The notes under the pieces: model-generated
Told to the model about the DNA's origin: nothing
The model's database searches: none
Seen by the model: the letters and a program-made list of their open reading frames with translations, nothing else
Assembly (NCBI RefSeq): GCF_009498525.1
Contig: NZ_QSNT01000001.1
Coordinates: 1,511,083 to 1,575,082, forward strand
From: Rhizobium sp. ICMP 5592
Lineage (GTDB): Bacteria > Pseudomonadota > Alphaproteobacteria > Rhizobiales > Rhizobiaceae
Direction: 5' to 3'
DNA: 64,000 bases
Position numbers and translations under genes: made by a program
Shown: one piece after another, positions 35,778 through 45,268 of the stretch
How the letters are laid out: each line of letters opens with the position of its first letter
Position numbering within the stretch: position 1 is the first letter of the stretch

Positions 35778-37439
35778 TCAGCGTTTCGCGAAAGCCCGCA
35801 TCAGTTCGGGGTCCTGCTCCAGGCCGTCCAGCCAGCCGGTGTCGAGCTTCGGCACGGAGGAGAAGAGCAGCTTGGAATAGGGATGCTTGGCGCCACCGGC
35901 GAGATCAGCGGATGCAAGCTGCTCGATCTTCTCGCCACCATACATGACGATAATCTCGTCGCAGATCGCCTGCACCGTCGACAGATCGTGGCTGATGAAG
36001 ACATAGGAGAGGCTGAGCTCGCGCTGCAACTCCTTGAGAAGGTCGATGATGGCGGCGGCAACGACCGTGTCGAGAGCCGAGGTGATTTCGTCGCAGAGGA
36101 TGAGTTTCGGTTCGGCCGCAAGCGCACGCGCAAGGTTGATACGCTGCTTCTGGCCGCCGGAAAGTTCCGGGGGGCGGCGGTGCTTGATGGCTCTCGGCAG
36201 GTGAACCATGTCGAGGAGCTGGTCAATGCGCGTCTCGCGCTGCTTGCTGCCGAGATTGCTATAGAAGGAGAGCGGTCGGCCGAGGATATCGCCGATGGAC
36301 TTGGCCGGATTGAGCGCCGTATCGGCGAACTGGAAGACGATCTGCAGCTTGCGCAGCTCTTCGCGCTGGCGCTGGCGTGCGTCGGCTGCAAGCTGCCTGC
36401 CGTCGAAGATGATATCGCCGGAAACTGGCGGCAGGATCCCCGCTATGGCGCGGGCGAGCGTCGATTTTCCGCAGCCGGATTCGCCGATGACGCCGAGATT
36501 GCGTCCCGCCTCGAGCTTAAGGCTCACCGATTTGAGGGCGGTAGCCGCCGGCAGGCCGTTCGGCTGGATCGGCCCATAGCCCGCGACGATGTTCGTGACT
36601 TCCAGAAGTGCAGGCGTCTTTTGTGGATCGGTAGCTGCGGGGGAGGCGTAGAGCTTCGGTTCGAAGGCGCCGAGCAACTGGCGCGTATAGGGATGGGCGG
36701 GGGCAGAAAGGATCTGCTTGGTTTTGCCGATCTCCTGGATCTCGCCGCCTTTCAGGACGACGATCTGGTCGGCGACCTGTGCGACGACAGCGAGGTCGTG
36801 AGACACATAGACTCCGGCAATACCACCTTTCTTCATCACCGATTTGAAGGCGCGGAGAACCTCGATCTGCGTCGTCACGTCGAGCGCCGTCGTCGGCTCG
36901 TCGAAGATCACGAGTTTCGGATCGCCGATCAACGCCATTGCGGCGGAAAGACGCTGTAGCTGGCCGCCGGACACCTGATGCGGATAGCGCGAACCGATCG
37001 TCTCGGGGTTCGGCAGGCTCAACGCCTTGAAGAGTTCAACAGCGCGCGCCTTTGCCTCTTCCGCCGGCATGAGATCGTGGATGCGAGTGATTTCGATCAC
37101 TTGCTCCATGATGGTCTGCGCCGGGTTGAAGGCGGCAGCGGCACTCTGCGGGATATAGGCGACCTCCGTGCCGCGAATGCGGGCTCTCGCCTTTTCCGAC
37201 AGACTTGCCATGTCCTTGCCTGCAAGCAGGACCTCGCCGCCGCTGATCCGGCATCCCGGCCGCGCGTGACCCATCAGGGTGAGCGCGATCGTCGTCTTGC
37301 CCGAGCCGCTTTCGCCGATCAGGGCGACGATCTCGCCCTCTTCGATATCGAAGCTGACGCCACGGATGATCTCCACCAGGCGACCGGAGTCAGTCTTGGC
37401 CTCAACCTTCAGGTCGCGAATTTCGACGAGCTTGGCCAT
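35778..37439 (-). CDS. Dipeptide-type ABC transporter ATPase, two fused nucleotide-binding domains
   Basis: The 553-residue protein carries two complete ABC ATPase domains (about 5-260 and 285-540). Each has Walker A, an Leu-Ser-Gly-Gly-Gln or Val-Ser-Gly-Gly-Gln signature and Walker B, as in GsiA/YejF and the DppD-DppF pair fused into one chain. It drives the two adjacent DppB/DppC-type permeases. ATG 37439 overlaps the permease stop (TGATG). It is the last gene of the operon. Confidence 0.93.
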   Translation of the reverse strand: MAKLVEIRDLKVEAKTDSGRLVEIIRGVSFDIEEGEIVALIGESGSGKTTIALTLMGHARPGCRISGGEVLLAGKDMASLSEKARARIRGTEVAYIPQSAAAAFNPAQTIMEQVIEITRIHDLMPAEEAKARAVELFKALSLPNPETIGSRYPHQVSGGQLQRLSAAMALIGDPKLVIFDEPTTALDVTTQIEVLRAFKSVMKKGGIAGVYVSHDLAVVAQVADQIVVLKGGEIQEIGKTKQILSAPAHPYTRQLLGAFEPKLYASPAATDPQKTPALLEVTNIVAGYGPIQPNGLPAATALKSVSLKLEAGRNLGVIGESGCGKSTLARAIAGILPPVSGDIIFDGRQLAADARQRQREELRKLQIVFQFADTALNPAKSIGDILGRPLSFYSNLGSKQRETRIDQLLDMVHLPRAIKHRRPPELSGGQKQRINLARALAAEPKLILCDEITSALDTVVAAAIIDLLKELQRELSLSYVFISHDLSTVQAICDEIIVMYGGEKIEQLASADLAGGAKHPYSKLLFSSVPKLDTGWLDGLEQDPELMRAFAKR

Positions 37440-38281
37440 CAATTGCTCCGGTCTCGGATTTTCTGGGGCAGGTTGTCGATCAGCAGGTTGACGCTGATCG
37501 TCAGGCTGGCAATCGCAATGCTCGGGAAGATTACCGCCGGCGCGCCGAAGGGCAGGCCGCCGATGTTTTCGCGCACCAGCGCACCCCAGTCCGCGTTCGG
37601 CGGCTGCACGCCGAGGCCGAGGAAGGAGAGGCCCGACAGCAGCAGTACGATGAAGACGAAGCGCAAGCCTAGGTCCGCCATCACAGGCCCAAGGATATTG
37701 GGCAGAATTTCGGAGCGGATGAGGTAAAGCGCGCCTTCGCCGCGAGCGCGGGCGACCGTGATGAAATCCATCGTATTGATGTTGACTGCGAGCGCACGCG
37801 AGAAGCGGTAGGCCCCCGGCGTATAGATAACGGCAAGCGTCATGATCAGCACCGGGATCGATGAGCCGACACCGGCCACGACCACGAGGCCGAACAGCTT
37901 GCTCGGAATCGAGTTCAACGCATCGAGAAAACGGCTGAGCGCGCTGTCGAACCAGCCGCCGATGACTGCCGCGATCATGCCGAGCGCGACGCCGGTGAAA
38001 CAGGAGATGCAGACGGCGGCAAGCGAGATACCCACGGTATAGCGTGCGCCCATGAGTATGCGGGAGAAAATGTCCCGGCCGAGATAGTCGGTCCCCAGCC
38101 AGAACTTTGCAGAGATCGGCCCGAAATAATCGAAATCGACGATATCGCCGATTGGGTAGGGGATCAGCAGCGGCGCGAAGATGGCGATAAGCGCCCAGGC
38201 GAGAATGACGCCAAGGCCGATCATGCCGACGACGTTGAAGCGGAAGCCGAGCTTGCGGGGAGTGAACGCGGTAAGGGCCAT
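37439..38281 (-). CDS. Dipeptide-type ABC permease (DppC-like)
   Basis: The 280-residue inner-membrane permease has a DppC-type cytoplasmic N-terminus, the conserved Leu-Gly-Thr-Asp-x-x-Gly-Arg-Asp motif, and an EAA-like loop. ATG 38281 begins 2 bp after the upstream permease stop; a TTG two codons earlier is less likely. It forms the channel with the DppB-like protein. Confidence 0.91.
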   Translation of the reverse strand: MALTAFTPRKLGFRFNVVGMIGLGVILAWALIAIFAPLLIPYPIGDIVDFDYFGPISAKFWLGTDYLGRDIFSRILMGARYTVGISLAAVCISCFTGVALGMIAAVIGGWFDSALSRFLDALNSIPSKLFGLVVVAGVGSSIPVLIMTLAVIYTPGAYRFSRALAVNINTMDFITVARARGEGALYLIRSEILPNILGPVMADLGLRFVFIVLLLSGLSFLGLGVQPPNADWGALVRENIGGLPFGAPAVIFPSIAIASLTISVNLLIDNLPQKIRDRSN

Positions 38282-38283
38282 GG

Positions 38284-39234
38284 TCAACGCAACCTCGGAT
38301 TGGACATGATGGCGATGATGTCGGCGATGGTGATCAGGAGCAGATAGACCAGACAGAAGATCATCGCGCAGGTCTGGATCAGCGGCAGATCGCGGGTGGC
38401 GACGGCATCCACCATCAGCTTGGCGATGCCTGGATAGTTGAAGATGGTTTCGACGATGATCACGCCGCCGAGCAGGTAGGAAAGCGAAAGCGCTACCGCG
38501 TTGACGATTGGGCCGAGCGCGTTCGGAAGCGCATGCTTCAGCACCATGCGTCGTCGCGAAGCGCCTTTGAGCAGGGCCATTTCCACATAGGGCGTGTTCA
38601 ACGTCTCGATCACGGCCGCGCGGGTCATGCGGATCATCTGCGCCGAGATCACGAAGCTCAGCGTGATCACCGGCATCGCGAAGACGCGCAGCATCTGCGA
38701 GAAGGAATGGATCTCATTGGCGAAGGCAAGAGCCGGCAGCCATTTCAGATAGACGGCAAAGATCAGCACCGCCGAAGTCGCAACCATAAACTCGGGCACG
38801 GAAATGACGCCGATCGAGACCACCGTGACGATGCGATCGTAGAGCGAGCCGCGCAGCATGGCAGCGGTAATGCCGAGCGTAAGTGCGATCGGAACGGAAA
38901 ACAGCGCGGTGGCGGCGGCAAGCTTCAGCGAGTTTCCAAGCCGGGAACCGATGAGGTCTGCGATCGGCATGTTGTTGGCGTAGGAAATGCCGAGATCGCC
39001 GGTGGCAAGGCCGGCGAGCCAGCGCACGAAACGCAGGATTGCCGGATCGTTCAGATGCATCGCAGCGCGCAGGCCAGCGACCGCCTCAGGGGTCGCTGCC
39101 TGGCCCAGCAGGATCTGGGCGATGTCACCCGGCAGCATTTCGGTCGCGGCAAACACCGTGAAGGACACGATGAGCAGCGTGATCAAGGCCACGATCACAC
39201 GGCCGAGCACGAGAGAAAGAACGTGGCGGTTCAT
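38284..39234 (-). CDS. Dipeptide-type ABC permease (DppB-like)
   Basis: The 316-residue permease has six helices and DppB marks: Leu-Pro-Gly-Asp near residue 35, Gly-Asp-Leu-Gly-x-Ser, and a late Glu-Thr-Ile-Phe-Asn-Tyr-Pro-Gly-Ile. GGGGAT precedes ATG 39234; the open frame extends to 39297 without support. It lies 96 bp after the binding-protein stop. Confidence 0.92.
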   Translation of the reverse strand: MNRHVLSLVLGRVIVALITLLIVSFTVFAATEMLPGDIAQILLGQAATPEAVAGLRAAMHLNDPAILRFVRWLAGLATGDLGISYANNMPIADLIGSRLGNSLKLAAATALFSVPIALTLGITAAMLRGSLYDRIVTVVSIGVISVPEFMVATSAVLIFAVYLKWLPALAFANEIHSFSQMLRVFAMPVITLSFVISAQMIRMTRAAVIETLNTPYVEMALLKGASRRRMVLKHALPNALGPIVNAVALSLSYLLGGVIIVETIFNYPGIAKLMVDAVATRDLPLIQTCAMIFCLVYLLLITIADIIAIMSNPRLR

Positions 39235-39330
39235 ATCAGATCCCCATCGCGAGAACGAATGTGCCGAGCATACGGCAATGTACCCGACAAGTGGCATCGA
39301 AACACCACCGGTCGGGCACTAGGGCAGGGA

Positions 39331-40941
39331 TCAAGCGTCAAGCCAGACATATTCCGCGAAGGCATAGCCCATCATGCCGCCGAGCGGGTTGGCTTCCAAG
39401 CCGTGCAGCTTCGAGGAGATCGCGTCGACGTTGGAGATATAAGCCGGGATGGCGGTGCCGGCATCTTCGGCGATCATCACCTGCATGTCGCCGTAGATTG
39501 CCTTGCGCTTGGCCTGGTCGAGCGAACCGCGGGCTTCCAGCATCATGCTGTCGAACTTCGCGGACTTGAACTGGCTTTCGTTCCAGGGCGCGTCGGAAGA
39601 ATAAAGCAGCGAGAAGAGGATGTCCGGTGTCGGACGCGGGTTGATATTGCCGAAATGCATCGGCGCCTTCAGCCAATAGTTCGACCAGTAGCCGTCGGAC
39701 GGCACGCGCTGGACATCAAACTTCATGCCGATCTCAGCGCCAGCCTGCTGGAGCACCATCGCCATGTCGATGGAAGAGCCCGCCGCTTCCGACGCCACCA
39801 CCGGAACGGACTGGCCGAGAAGACCCGACTTCTGGAAGTGGAACTTGGCCTTTTCCGGATCGAAAGGTTTCGGCTTCAGATCGGCATTGTGGTAGATGCT
39901 GGCCGGCGGCACAGGCTGGTCGTTGCCGATTTCGGCAAGGCCGCGCAAGGCCGATTTCTGGATGATCTCGCGGTTCAGCAGATACTTGACGCCGGTCACG
40001 AAGTCCTTGCTGCTGCCGGGGTTCATGTCGAGGCGCATGTTGAGGTCAGTGTAGTTGCCGGAGGTGGTCTTCGACAGTGCCACACCCGGTTGGCCGTCCA
40101 GAAGTCGCATGGAGCGCGGGTTGACGGCGGCGGCGAGGTGAATGTCGCCAGATAGCAGCGCGTTGACACGCGCCGAATCGTCGGCGATCGCGAAGAACTC
40201 GAAGGAGTCGAGGTGCGGGCCACCCTGCTTCCAGTAATTCTTGTTCTTGGTGGCGAGGGAACGAACGCCTGGTTCGAAGACTTCGCAGACAAAGGCGCCC
40301 GTGCCATTGGCCTTGCTGAAATCCGTCGTGCCGTCGGCAAGGATCATGAAATGATGCATAGCCAGGATCGTCGGCAGGTCGGCATTCGGATTGGCAAGGG
40401 TGATCTCCACGGTCAGCGGATCCACGGCCTTGATGCCGGTCATCTGCTTCGCGATCGCATTAACCTTCGAGCCGACGGCCGGGTCGAGATGGCGGTTCAG
40501 CGAATAGACGACGTCGGCCGAGGAAAGGCTCTTGCCACTATGGAAGGTCACGCCCTTGCGCAGCTTCACCGTCCAGACCTTGGCATCGGTGCTTTCGATG
40601 CTTTCGGCGAGTTCCATTTGGGTGACGCCGGCCTTATCGAGGAAGGAGAGGCGGTTGTAGAAAGCGCAGCAACGAACATAATCCGTCGACAGCGACGCCT
40701 TGGCCGGATCGAGCGTGTCGGCGGTCGAGGACGACCAGCCGGCAGCCTTCAGCGCACCACCCGAAACCGGGGTGGCCGCAAGAGCTGACGAGGCGCGTCC
40801 GAAGATCGCGCCGCCTGCAACGGCTGCGACACCGCCGGCGAGCAGCATCTGCAGGAGATCGCGGCGGGTAGCGCCACGGCGAATGGCATTCTCGACCATG
40901 GCATCGTCTGCGCTGGTCCAATTCGTGATCTTGTCGTTCAT
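39331..40941 (-). CDS. ABC substrate-binding protein, family 5, Tat-exported
   Basis: The 536-residue periplasmic protein has a twin-arginine signal (Thr-Arg-Arg-Asp-Leu-Leu-Gln about residues 24-30, then a hydrophobic Ala/Gly run) rather than a plain Sec signal. The SBP_bac_5 fold follows, with Leu-Asp-Pro and Val-Tyr-Ser-Leu-Asn-Arg. AAGGGG precedes ATG 40941. It is the first transporter gene of the operon and decides the substrate, probably a peptide or amine linked to the catabolic genes around it. Tat export suggests folding before export, sometimes seen for binding proteins with a cofactor. Confidence 0.9.
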   Translation of the reverse strand: MNDKITNWTSADDAMVENAIRRGATRRDLLQMLLAGGVAAVAGGAIFGRASSALAATPVSGGALKAAGWSSSTADTLDPAKASLSTDYVRCCAFYNRLSFLDKAGVTQMELAESIESTDAKVWTVKLRKGVTFHSGKSLSSADVVYSLNRHLDPAVGSKVNAIAKQMTGIKAVDPLTVEITLANPNADLPTILAMHHFMILADGTTDFSKANGTGAFVCEVFEPGVRSLATKNKNYWKQGGPHLDSFEFFAIADDSARVNALLSGDIHLAAAVNPRSMRLLDGQPGVALSKTTSGNYTDLNMRLDMNPGSSKDFVTGVKYLLNREIIQKSALRGLAEIGNDQPVPPASIYHNADLKPKPFDPEKAKFHFQKSGLLGQSVPVVASEAAGSSIDMAMVLQQAGAEIGMKFDVQRVPSDGYWSNYWLKAPMHFGNINPRPTPDILFSLLYSSDAPWNESQFKSAKFDSMMLEARGSLDQAKRKAIYGDMQVMIAEDAGTAIPAYISNVDAISSKLHGLEANPLGGMMGYAFAEYVWLDA

Positions 40942-41016
40942 TGCGTTCCCCTTGTTGTTAAGGTCGATTTGGCGTCCCGTCTTTTCCTGCGGGATCAATT
41001 CCGGGTAGTCACGACT

Positions 41017-41733
41017 TCAGGCGGCCTTCACTGCCTCCACTGCATCGGCAAGCCCAGCCATGGAGGTGAAATGGTAGTCGGGCTTGGTGAACTCCTTGGG
41101 CTCGATCGTGCCGCCATAGCCGTTCTGGGCATGGCGCCGCTGGATCCAGCAATTGGTCATGCCGAGCTGCCGCGAGATGCCGATATCGTGATACTGGCTC
41201 TGGGCGACATGCAGAATGTCGTCCTTCGAAGCGCCTTCCTTGCCGACAAAGGCGAAGACCTGTTCGAAGAAGGCCGGATCGGGCTTTTCCGTGCCGGTAT
41301 CGTCGGCGGTAAATGCGGCGTAAAACGGGTTGCCGAGTTCCCTGGAGAAATGCTCGAAGGCCCAGCGGCGGGCATTTGTCATGGCGATCAGCTTATAGCG
41401 CTTCGACAGGCTCTTGAGGGCTTCGGCGCTATCGGGAAAGCCTTTCCAGTTCTGGCAGGAATCGCGCAGGCGCTCGCCGTATTTTTGCTCCGCCGGCAGG
41501 CCAAGCTTCGGGGCGATGGCGAGATAGACGCGAACCAGATCGTCGGGAAACAGTCCAGCATCGCCGGAATAGCGTTCAGCCCGATAAAGCGCGAGCGCTT
41601 CTTCTCCATCCACGGAGACGCCCTTTTCCGCTGCGATTGCGGCGAGGCAATCCTTGATGCCGCCCTCAAAGTCGATCAGCGTCCCGACGACATCGAAGGT
41701 GAGATATTTGAAATCCGCTAAGCTCTTTACCAA
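41017..41733 (-). CDS. HAD hydrolase, haloacid dehalogenase type II-like
   Basis: The protein of about 238 residues has HAD motif I as Thr-Phe-Asp-Val-Val-Gly-Thr-Leu (nucleophile Asp; the usual second Asp/Tyr is Val), a type II cap, a motif II Thr-Asn, motif III Lys-Pro-Asp and a late acidic motif. It is co-directional with the dipeptide-type transporter (76 bp upstream of it). It resembles the HAD at 44588, which carries the standard Cys-Tyr version of motif I. TTG 41733 with GAGGACA upstream was chosen because the family starts just before motif I; ATG 41805 would add 24 residues. The substrate is unknown. Confidence 0.8.
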   Translation of the reverse strand: MVKSLADFKYLTFDVVGTLIDFEGGIKDCLAAIAAEKGVSVDGEEALALYRAERYSGDAGLFPDDLVRVYLAIAPKLGLPAEQKYGERLRDSCQNWKGFPDSAEALKSLSKRYKLIAMTNARRWAFEHFSRELGNPFYAAFTADDTGTEKPDPAFFEQVFAFVGKEGASKDDILHVAQSQYHDIGISRQLGMTNCWIQRRHAQNGYGGTIEPKEFTKPDYHFTSMAGLADAVEAVKAA

Positions 41734-41829
41734 GTGTCTGTCCTCGATGGAATGCGACCAATTCCGGTCGCCTCGGCTGGATGCAGAAGAATATGCTGTT
41801 CCCATACTGCCGAGGATTTTCTTGTATCT

Positions 41830-41852
41830 CCCGAAAACCTTGGATTTTCGGG
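41830..41852. repeat. Small hairpin upstream of the HAD gene
   Basis: Arms CCCGAAAA and TTTTCGGG enclose a 7-nt loop. It lies in the 290-bp gap between the aminotransferase and the HAD gene, about 100 bp before the HAD start, and could end transcription or regulate the downstream operon. Confidence 0.4.
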
Positions 41853-41973
41853 CTTTGGGTACCTTCAGCCGTTTCAGTTTCGCAGTTAAGGCTCACCGGA
41901 TTCTCTGAATGGGAGAGCTGTGGCGGCACAAAATTGCGAATATGGCGGCAAAGCAGTATTTCGCTCATCCCGT

Positions 41974-42004
41974 CCATCGGCCGCTGCGAAGCGCCGGCCG
42001 ATGG
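41974..42004 (-). terminator. Hairpin just after the aminotransferase gene
   Basis: Ten-bp perfect arms (CCATCGGCCG / CGGCCGATGG) enclose an 11-nt loop, 19 bp beyond the aminotransferase stop on the same strand. The tail is not T-rich, so termination may be weak or Rho-assisted. Confidence 0.55.
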
Positions 42005-42023
42005 GGGAATGTTCCGTGTGTGC

Positions 42024-43397
42024 TCAGACGAGGGCCGCGCGAACATCAGGATCGTTCAGCGTCTGGTCGAGCGTCTTGGCGGTGCGCTCGACGATCGCGT
42101 CGATCTCAGCCTCGGTGCAGCAGAGCGGCGGCGCATAGCCGAGAACGCCGTTGCCGAAGGCGCGGATCACAAGCCCGTTGTTCCAGGCGCGATCGAAGAT
42201 CCGTCGTGACGGATCGGCGGCGGCGGGCAGGGGCGTCTTGCGCTCCTTGTCGACCACCAGTTCGATCGCCGCAAGCATGCCGCGCCCGCGTACGTCGCCG
42301 ACCAGCGGATGCGAGGACAGCGATTGAAGGCCGGCCATCAGCCGCGCACCGGCCTTGACGCCGTTTTCTAAAAGGCCGTTCTCGTAAAGGCGCAGAACTT
42401 CAAGACCGACGGCCGCGCTGACCGGATGGGCGGAATAGGTATAGCCGTGGCCGATCGCGGCCGGGCCAGCACCGTCGGCGATTGTCTGGTAGACCTTCTC
42501 CGACAGGAAGACGGCGCCCATCGGCACGTAGCCGGAGGTCAGCCCTTTGGCGGTGGTCATCAGGTCGGGAACGATGCCATCGTCCGAGCAGGCAAACAAC
42601 GGACCGGTGCGGCCGAAGCCGGTGATGACCTCGTCGGCGACGAACAGAATATCAAGTTCAGTGCAGACATCGCGCATCGCCTTCATCCAGCCGGTCGGCG
42701 GAACCAGTACGCCGCCCGACCCCTGGATCGGCTCGACATAGAAAGCCGCCACGCGCTCAGCGCCGATTTCCTCGACCTTAGCACGCAGCGCTTTCACCGA
42801 CGCAGCTATGATTGCCTGCGGATCGGTACCTACGGGATTGCGATAGGCGTAGTGCGTCGGAATCTTATGCTGCCAGTCGAGCGGCATGCCGAAACCGGCG
42901 TGGAAGACCGGCAGCGCCGTCAGACCCGCCCCGACGGTGGACGAGCCGTGATAGCCCTGTTCGAGCGAGATGAACTGATCCTTCGTGGGCTTGCCCAGCG
43001 AGTGATAGTAGTAGCGGATGAAGCGAACCGTGCTGTCGACGGCGTCGGAACCGCCGAGCGTGAAGTAGACATGGTTGAGATCGCCGGGCGTCCGCTCGGC
43101 AAGTTCGGCCGCAAGCCGGATGGCCGGTTCGGAACCAAGGCTGAAATAGCCGGTCGCATAGGGCAGCTCGCGCATCTGGCGGGCAGCGGCCTCGACGATG
43201 CTTTCATGGCCATAGCCGGCATTGACGCACCAGAGGCCGGCAAAGCCATCGAGCATCTGGTGGCCGGAGGCATCGGTGACGGTTGCGCCTTTGGCGGATT
43301 TCAGCACGCGGACGCCGGCCTGCTCATGGCCGCGATAGGAGGCGACTGGATGGACAAGGTGGGCGCGATCGAGTTCGACGAGGGAATTGCTCAGCAT
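42024..43397 (-). CDS. Class III aminotransferase (omega-amino acid / polyamine type)
   Basis: The 457-residue PLP enzyme has Phe-Ala-Gly-Leu-Trp-Cys-Val-Asn near the N-terminus and Leu-Phe-Val-Ala-Asp-Glu-Val-Ile-Thr-Gly-Phe-Gly-Arg-Thr-Gly (cofactor Asp). The Schiff-base Lys lies in Thr-Thr-Ala-Lys-Gly-Leu-Thr-Ser-Gly-Tyr. The pattern fits omega-amino-acid:pyruvate, beta-alanine, GABA or putrescine aminotransferases. It would give an aldehyde that the aldehyde dehydrogenases of the island could oxidise. It starts 11 bp after the GNAT gene, so the two are one transcript. Confidence 0.9.
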   Translation of the reverse strand: MLSNSLVELDRAHLVHPVASYRGHEQAGVRVLKSAKGATVTDASGHQMLDGFAGLWCVNAGYGHESIVEAAARQMRELPYATGYFSLGSEPAIRLAAELAERTPGDLNHVYFTLGGSDAVDSTVRFIRYYYHSLGKPTKDQFISLEQGYHGSSTVGAGLTALPVFHAGFGMPLDWQHKIPTHYAYRNPVGTDPQAIIAASVKALRAKVEEIGAERVAAFYVEPIQGSGGVLVPPTGWMKAMRDVCTELDILFVADEVITGFGRTGPLFACSDDGIVPDLMTTAKGLTSGYVPMGAVFLSEKVYQTIADGAGPAAIGHGYTYSAHPVSAAVGLEVLRLYENGLLENGVKAGARLMAGLQSLSSHPLVGDVRGRGMLAAIELVVDKERKTPLPAAADPSRRIFDRAWNNGLVIRAFGNGVLGYAPPLCCTEAEIDAIVERTAKTLDQTLNDPDVRAALV

Positions 43398-43408
43398 GAT
43401 GTCTCTCT

Positions 43409-44248
43409 TCAGCCCAAAGCCTGGCTGGCCAGGGCAAATGTGTGAACGCTTGGAACAGTTGAAGAAGCGGACGAGGATGTGCGGCGCATCGGGATACCGC
43501 CTCCGACATGGACAAGGCCATGTTCGAGTAGGAAGGAAGCAAGACCGGTTTCAACGCCGGTATCCACACGCATGAAGACACCGGGCCGGGCCGCGAACAG
43601 GAAGCGGAGGAGGTCTTCCGCAGCGTGGGCGGTCTCCGCGATTACCGGGCCGCAGAGTTCGCCGCGTCCGAAAGGCCGCCAGGCAGCATAACCGTGAATC
43701 ACCCCCGCCTCGCGCAAGACCGCTAGCCGGCCGGCGCGAAACAGGCTCTGGATGAGCCCACTGCGATCTGCGGGATAGGCGATACGATCGAGAGCTACGA
43801 TGTCATCAAGATCGGCCCCAGTCGCCCATTCGACCGTCTCAGGCGCTATGCAGGCGCGCAGCATGCCCTGGTGCTGGACGATTGAGTCGTTCTTTCGGAA
43901 GCCGAGGCTCTCGTAAAGCGGCAAGCCATCGGCGGTTGCCACCAGCCGGCACTCCCGCTCGCCGACGATATCGAGAGCCGCCTGCATGATGCGCCGGCCA
44001 ATGCCGCGTCCGCGCATCGATTCGTCGACGATCACCATGTTGATGGTGGCAATCTGATCGCCATAGGGGGTGACGAAGATCGTCCCAACGACTTTTTCGT
44101 TCTCGACGGCCACGAGGCCATGACTGAGCTCCAGCAGCATCTGCCATTCCTCCAGCCGGTGCGGCCAGCCGGCCTGACGTGACAGCGCCAAAGCTGACTC
44201 GAGGTGAGATTGGTCGAGGGGGCGAAGGTCGATCGCGGTTGCCTGCAC
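43409..44248 (-). CDS. Two-domain GNAT acetyltransferase
   Basis: The 279-residue protein has an N-terminal GNAT domain (about 8-130) with the acetyl-CoA-binding Arg-Gly-x-Gly-x-Gly motif and Leu-Tyr-Glu-Ser-Leu-Gly-Phe, plus a second GNAT-like half. The end, Ala-Ser-Gln-Ala-Leu-Gly, and the Gly-Trp-Pro-His-Arg start motif are shared with the protein at 54988. Placed directly upstream of the aminotransferase, it may acetylate an amine or a toxic amino acid. The substrate is unknown. Confidence 0.85.
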   Translation of the reverse strand: MQATAIDLRPLDQSHLESALALSRQAGWPHRLEEWQMLLELSHGLVAVENEKVVGTIFVTPYGDQIATINMVIVDESMRGRGIGRRIMQAALDIVGERECRLVATADGLPLYESLGFRKNDSIVQHQGMLRACIAPETVEWATGADLDDIVALDRIAYPADRSGLIQSLFRAGRLAVLREAGVIHGYAAWRPFGRGELCGPVIAETAHAAEDLLRFLFAARPGVFMRVDTGVETGLASFLLEHGLVHVGGGIPMRRTSSSASSTVPSVHTFALASQALG

Positions 44249-44587
44249 AGGCTGTGTCTCCCATCCGTTGCTTTCCTTTTTGATAGACCCGCAATGGAAG
44301 AAGATCGTCCCGACGAAAGCATTGCGGCAATATCTTCCACCGTTCGCCGGCGCGCCCGCCGCATCTTATGCCGCTCAGTTGAGGCGACGGGGTACTTTTG
44401 GACCTCATATTGGCCGATTATCGACAGTAGAGCGGGGTCAAGTGCGCAACTCTCTGCCAAAGCGGAGCGTGGATACAAAACATTCTGCTTCGCGGCGGCG
44501 CAAATGCGGTGAACCGATGGAGAAAGGCTGCCTATGATGTCTTCATATCATCAAGCGCCTGCGCGGCACCCTGCAAGGATCCAAGAC
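44249..44587. other. 339-bp divergent gap, no gene seen
   Basis: The gap separates the GNAT gene (minus) from the HAD gene (plus). Short open frames cross it on both strands, but none has a ribosome site and a recognisable protein. Promoters for both flanking operons must lie here; no clear operator palindrome was found. Confidence 0.5.
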
Positions 44588-45256
44588 ATGACGACGTTCC
44601 GGCCGAAATACATCACCTTCGATTGCTACGGCACTCTGACGAATTTTCAGATGGCCGAGGCTGCTCAGAAGATCTACGGCGAACAGCTCGACCAGCCGCG
44701 CATGGCGCAGTTCATCAAGAATTTCGCCGCCTACCGGCTGGACGAGATTCTGGGAGACTGGAAACCCTATAATGAGGTGATCCACAACTCCGTCGAGCGC
44801 ACCTGCCGCAAGAACGGCGTGACCTTCCGCGACGAGGATGCCCGTTCGATCTACGACACCGTGCCGAGCTGGGGTCCGCATGCCGACGTTCCGGCCGGGC
44901 TTGCCAAGGTGGCCAAGGAGATCCCGCTGGTCATCCTTTCCAACGCCATGAACGAGCAGATCATGCACAATGTCGAAAAGCTCGGCGCACCGTTCCATGC
45001 CGTCTTTACCGCGCAGCAGGCCAATGCCTACAAGCCGCGCTTCCAGGCGTTTGAATATATGTTCGACATGCTCGGCTGCAATCCGGAAGACGTGATGCAT
45101 TGCTCCTCGTCCTTCCGCTACGACCTGATGTCGGCCTATGATCTCGGTATCAAGCACAAGGTCTGGGTCAACCGCGGTCACGAGCCGGCTAACTCCTACT
45201 ATGAATATACCGAGATCAAGGATATTTCCGGCCTGCCCGGCGTTGTCGGGCTCTGA
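44588..45256 (+). CDS. HAD hydrolase, haloacid dehalogenase type II-like
   Basis: The 222-residue protein has motif I Thr-Phe-Asp-Cys-Tyr-Gly-Thr-Leu, a four-helix cap, motif II Leu-Ser-Asn-Ala, Lys-Pro-Arg in place of the usual Lys-Pro-Asp, and a final Asp-Leu-x-x-Ala motif. L-2-haloacid dehalogenase or a related phosphatase activity is possible. ATG 44588 follows AAGGATCC; the frame opens at 44534. It ends 12 bp before the FAD oxidoreductase gene and shares its transcript. Confidence 0.85.
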   Translation: MTTFRPKYITFDCYGTLTNFQMAEAAQKIYGEQLDQPRMAQFIKNFAAYRLDEILGDWKPYNEVIHNSVERTCRKNGVTFRDEDARSIYDTVPSWGPHADVPAGLAKVAKEIPLVILSNAMNEQIMHNVEKLGAPFHAVFTAQQANAYKPRFQAFEYMFDMLGCNPEDVMHCSSSFRYDLMSAYDLGIKHKVWVNRGHEPANSYYEYTEIKDISGLPGVVGL

Positions 45257-45268
45257 TGGGAGGCCGCC

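Noticed and set aside
44204..44512. Short plus-strand frame between GNAT and HAD genes
   Set aside because: No ribosome site, no family resemblance, and it overlaps the GNAT start on the other strand.
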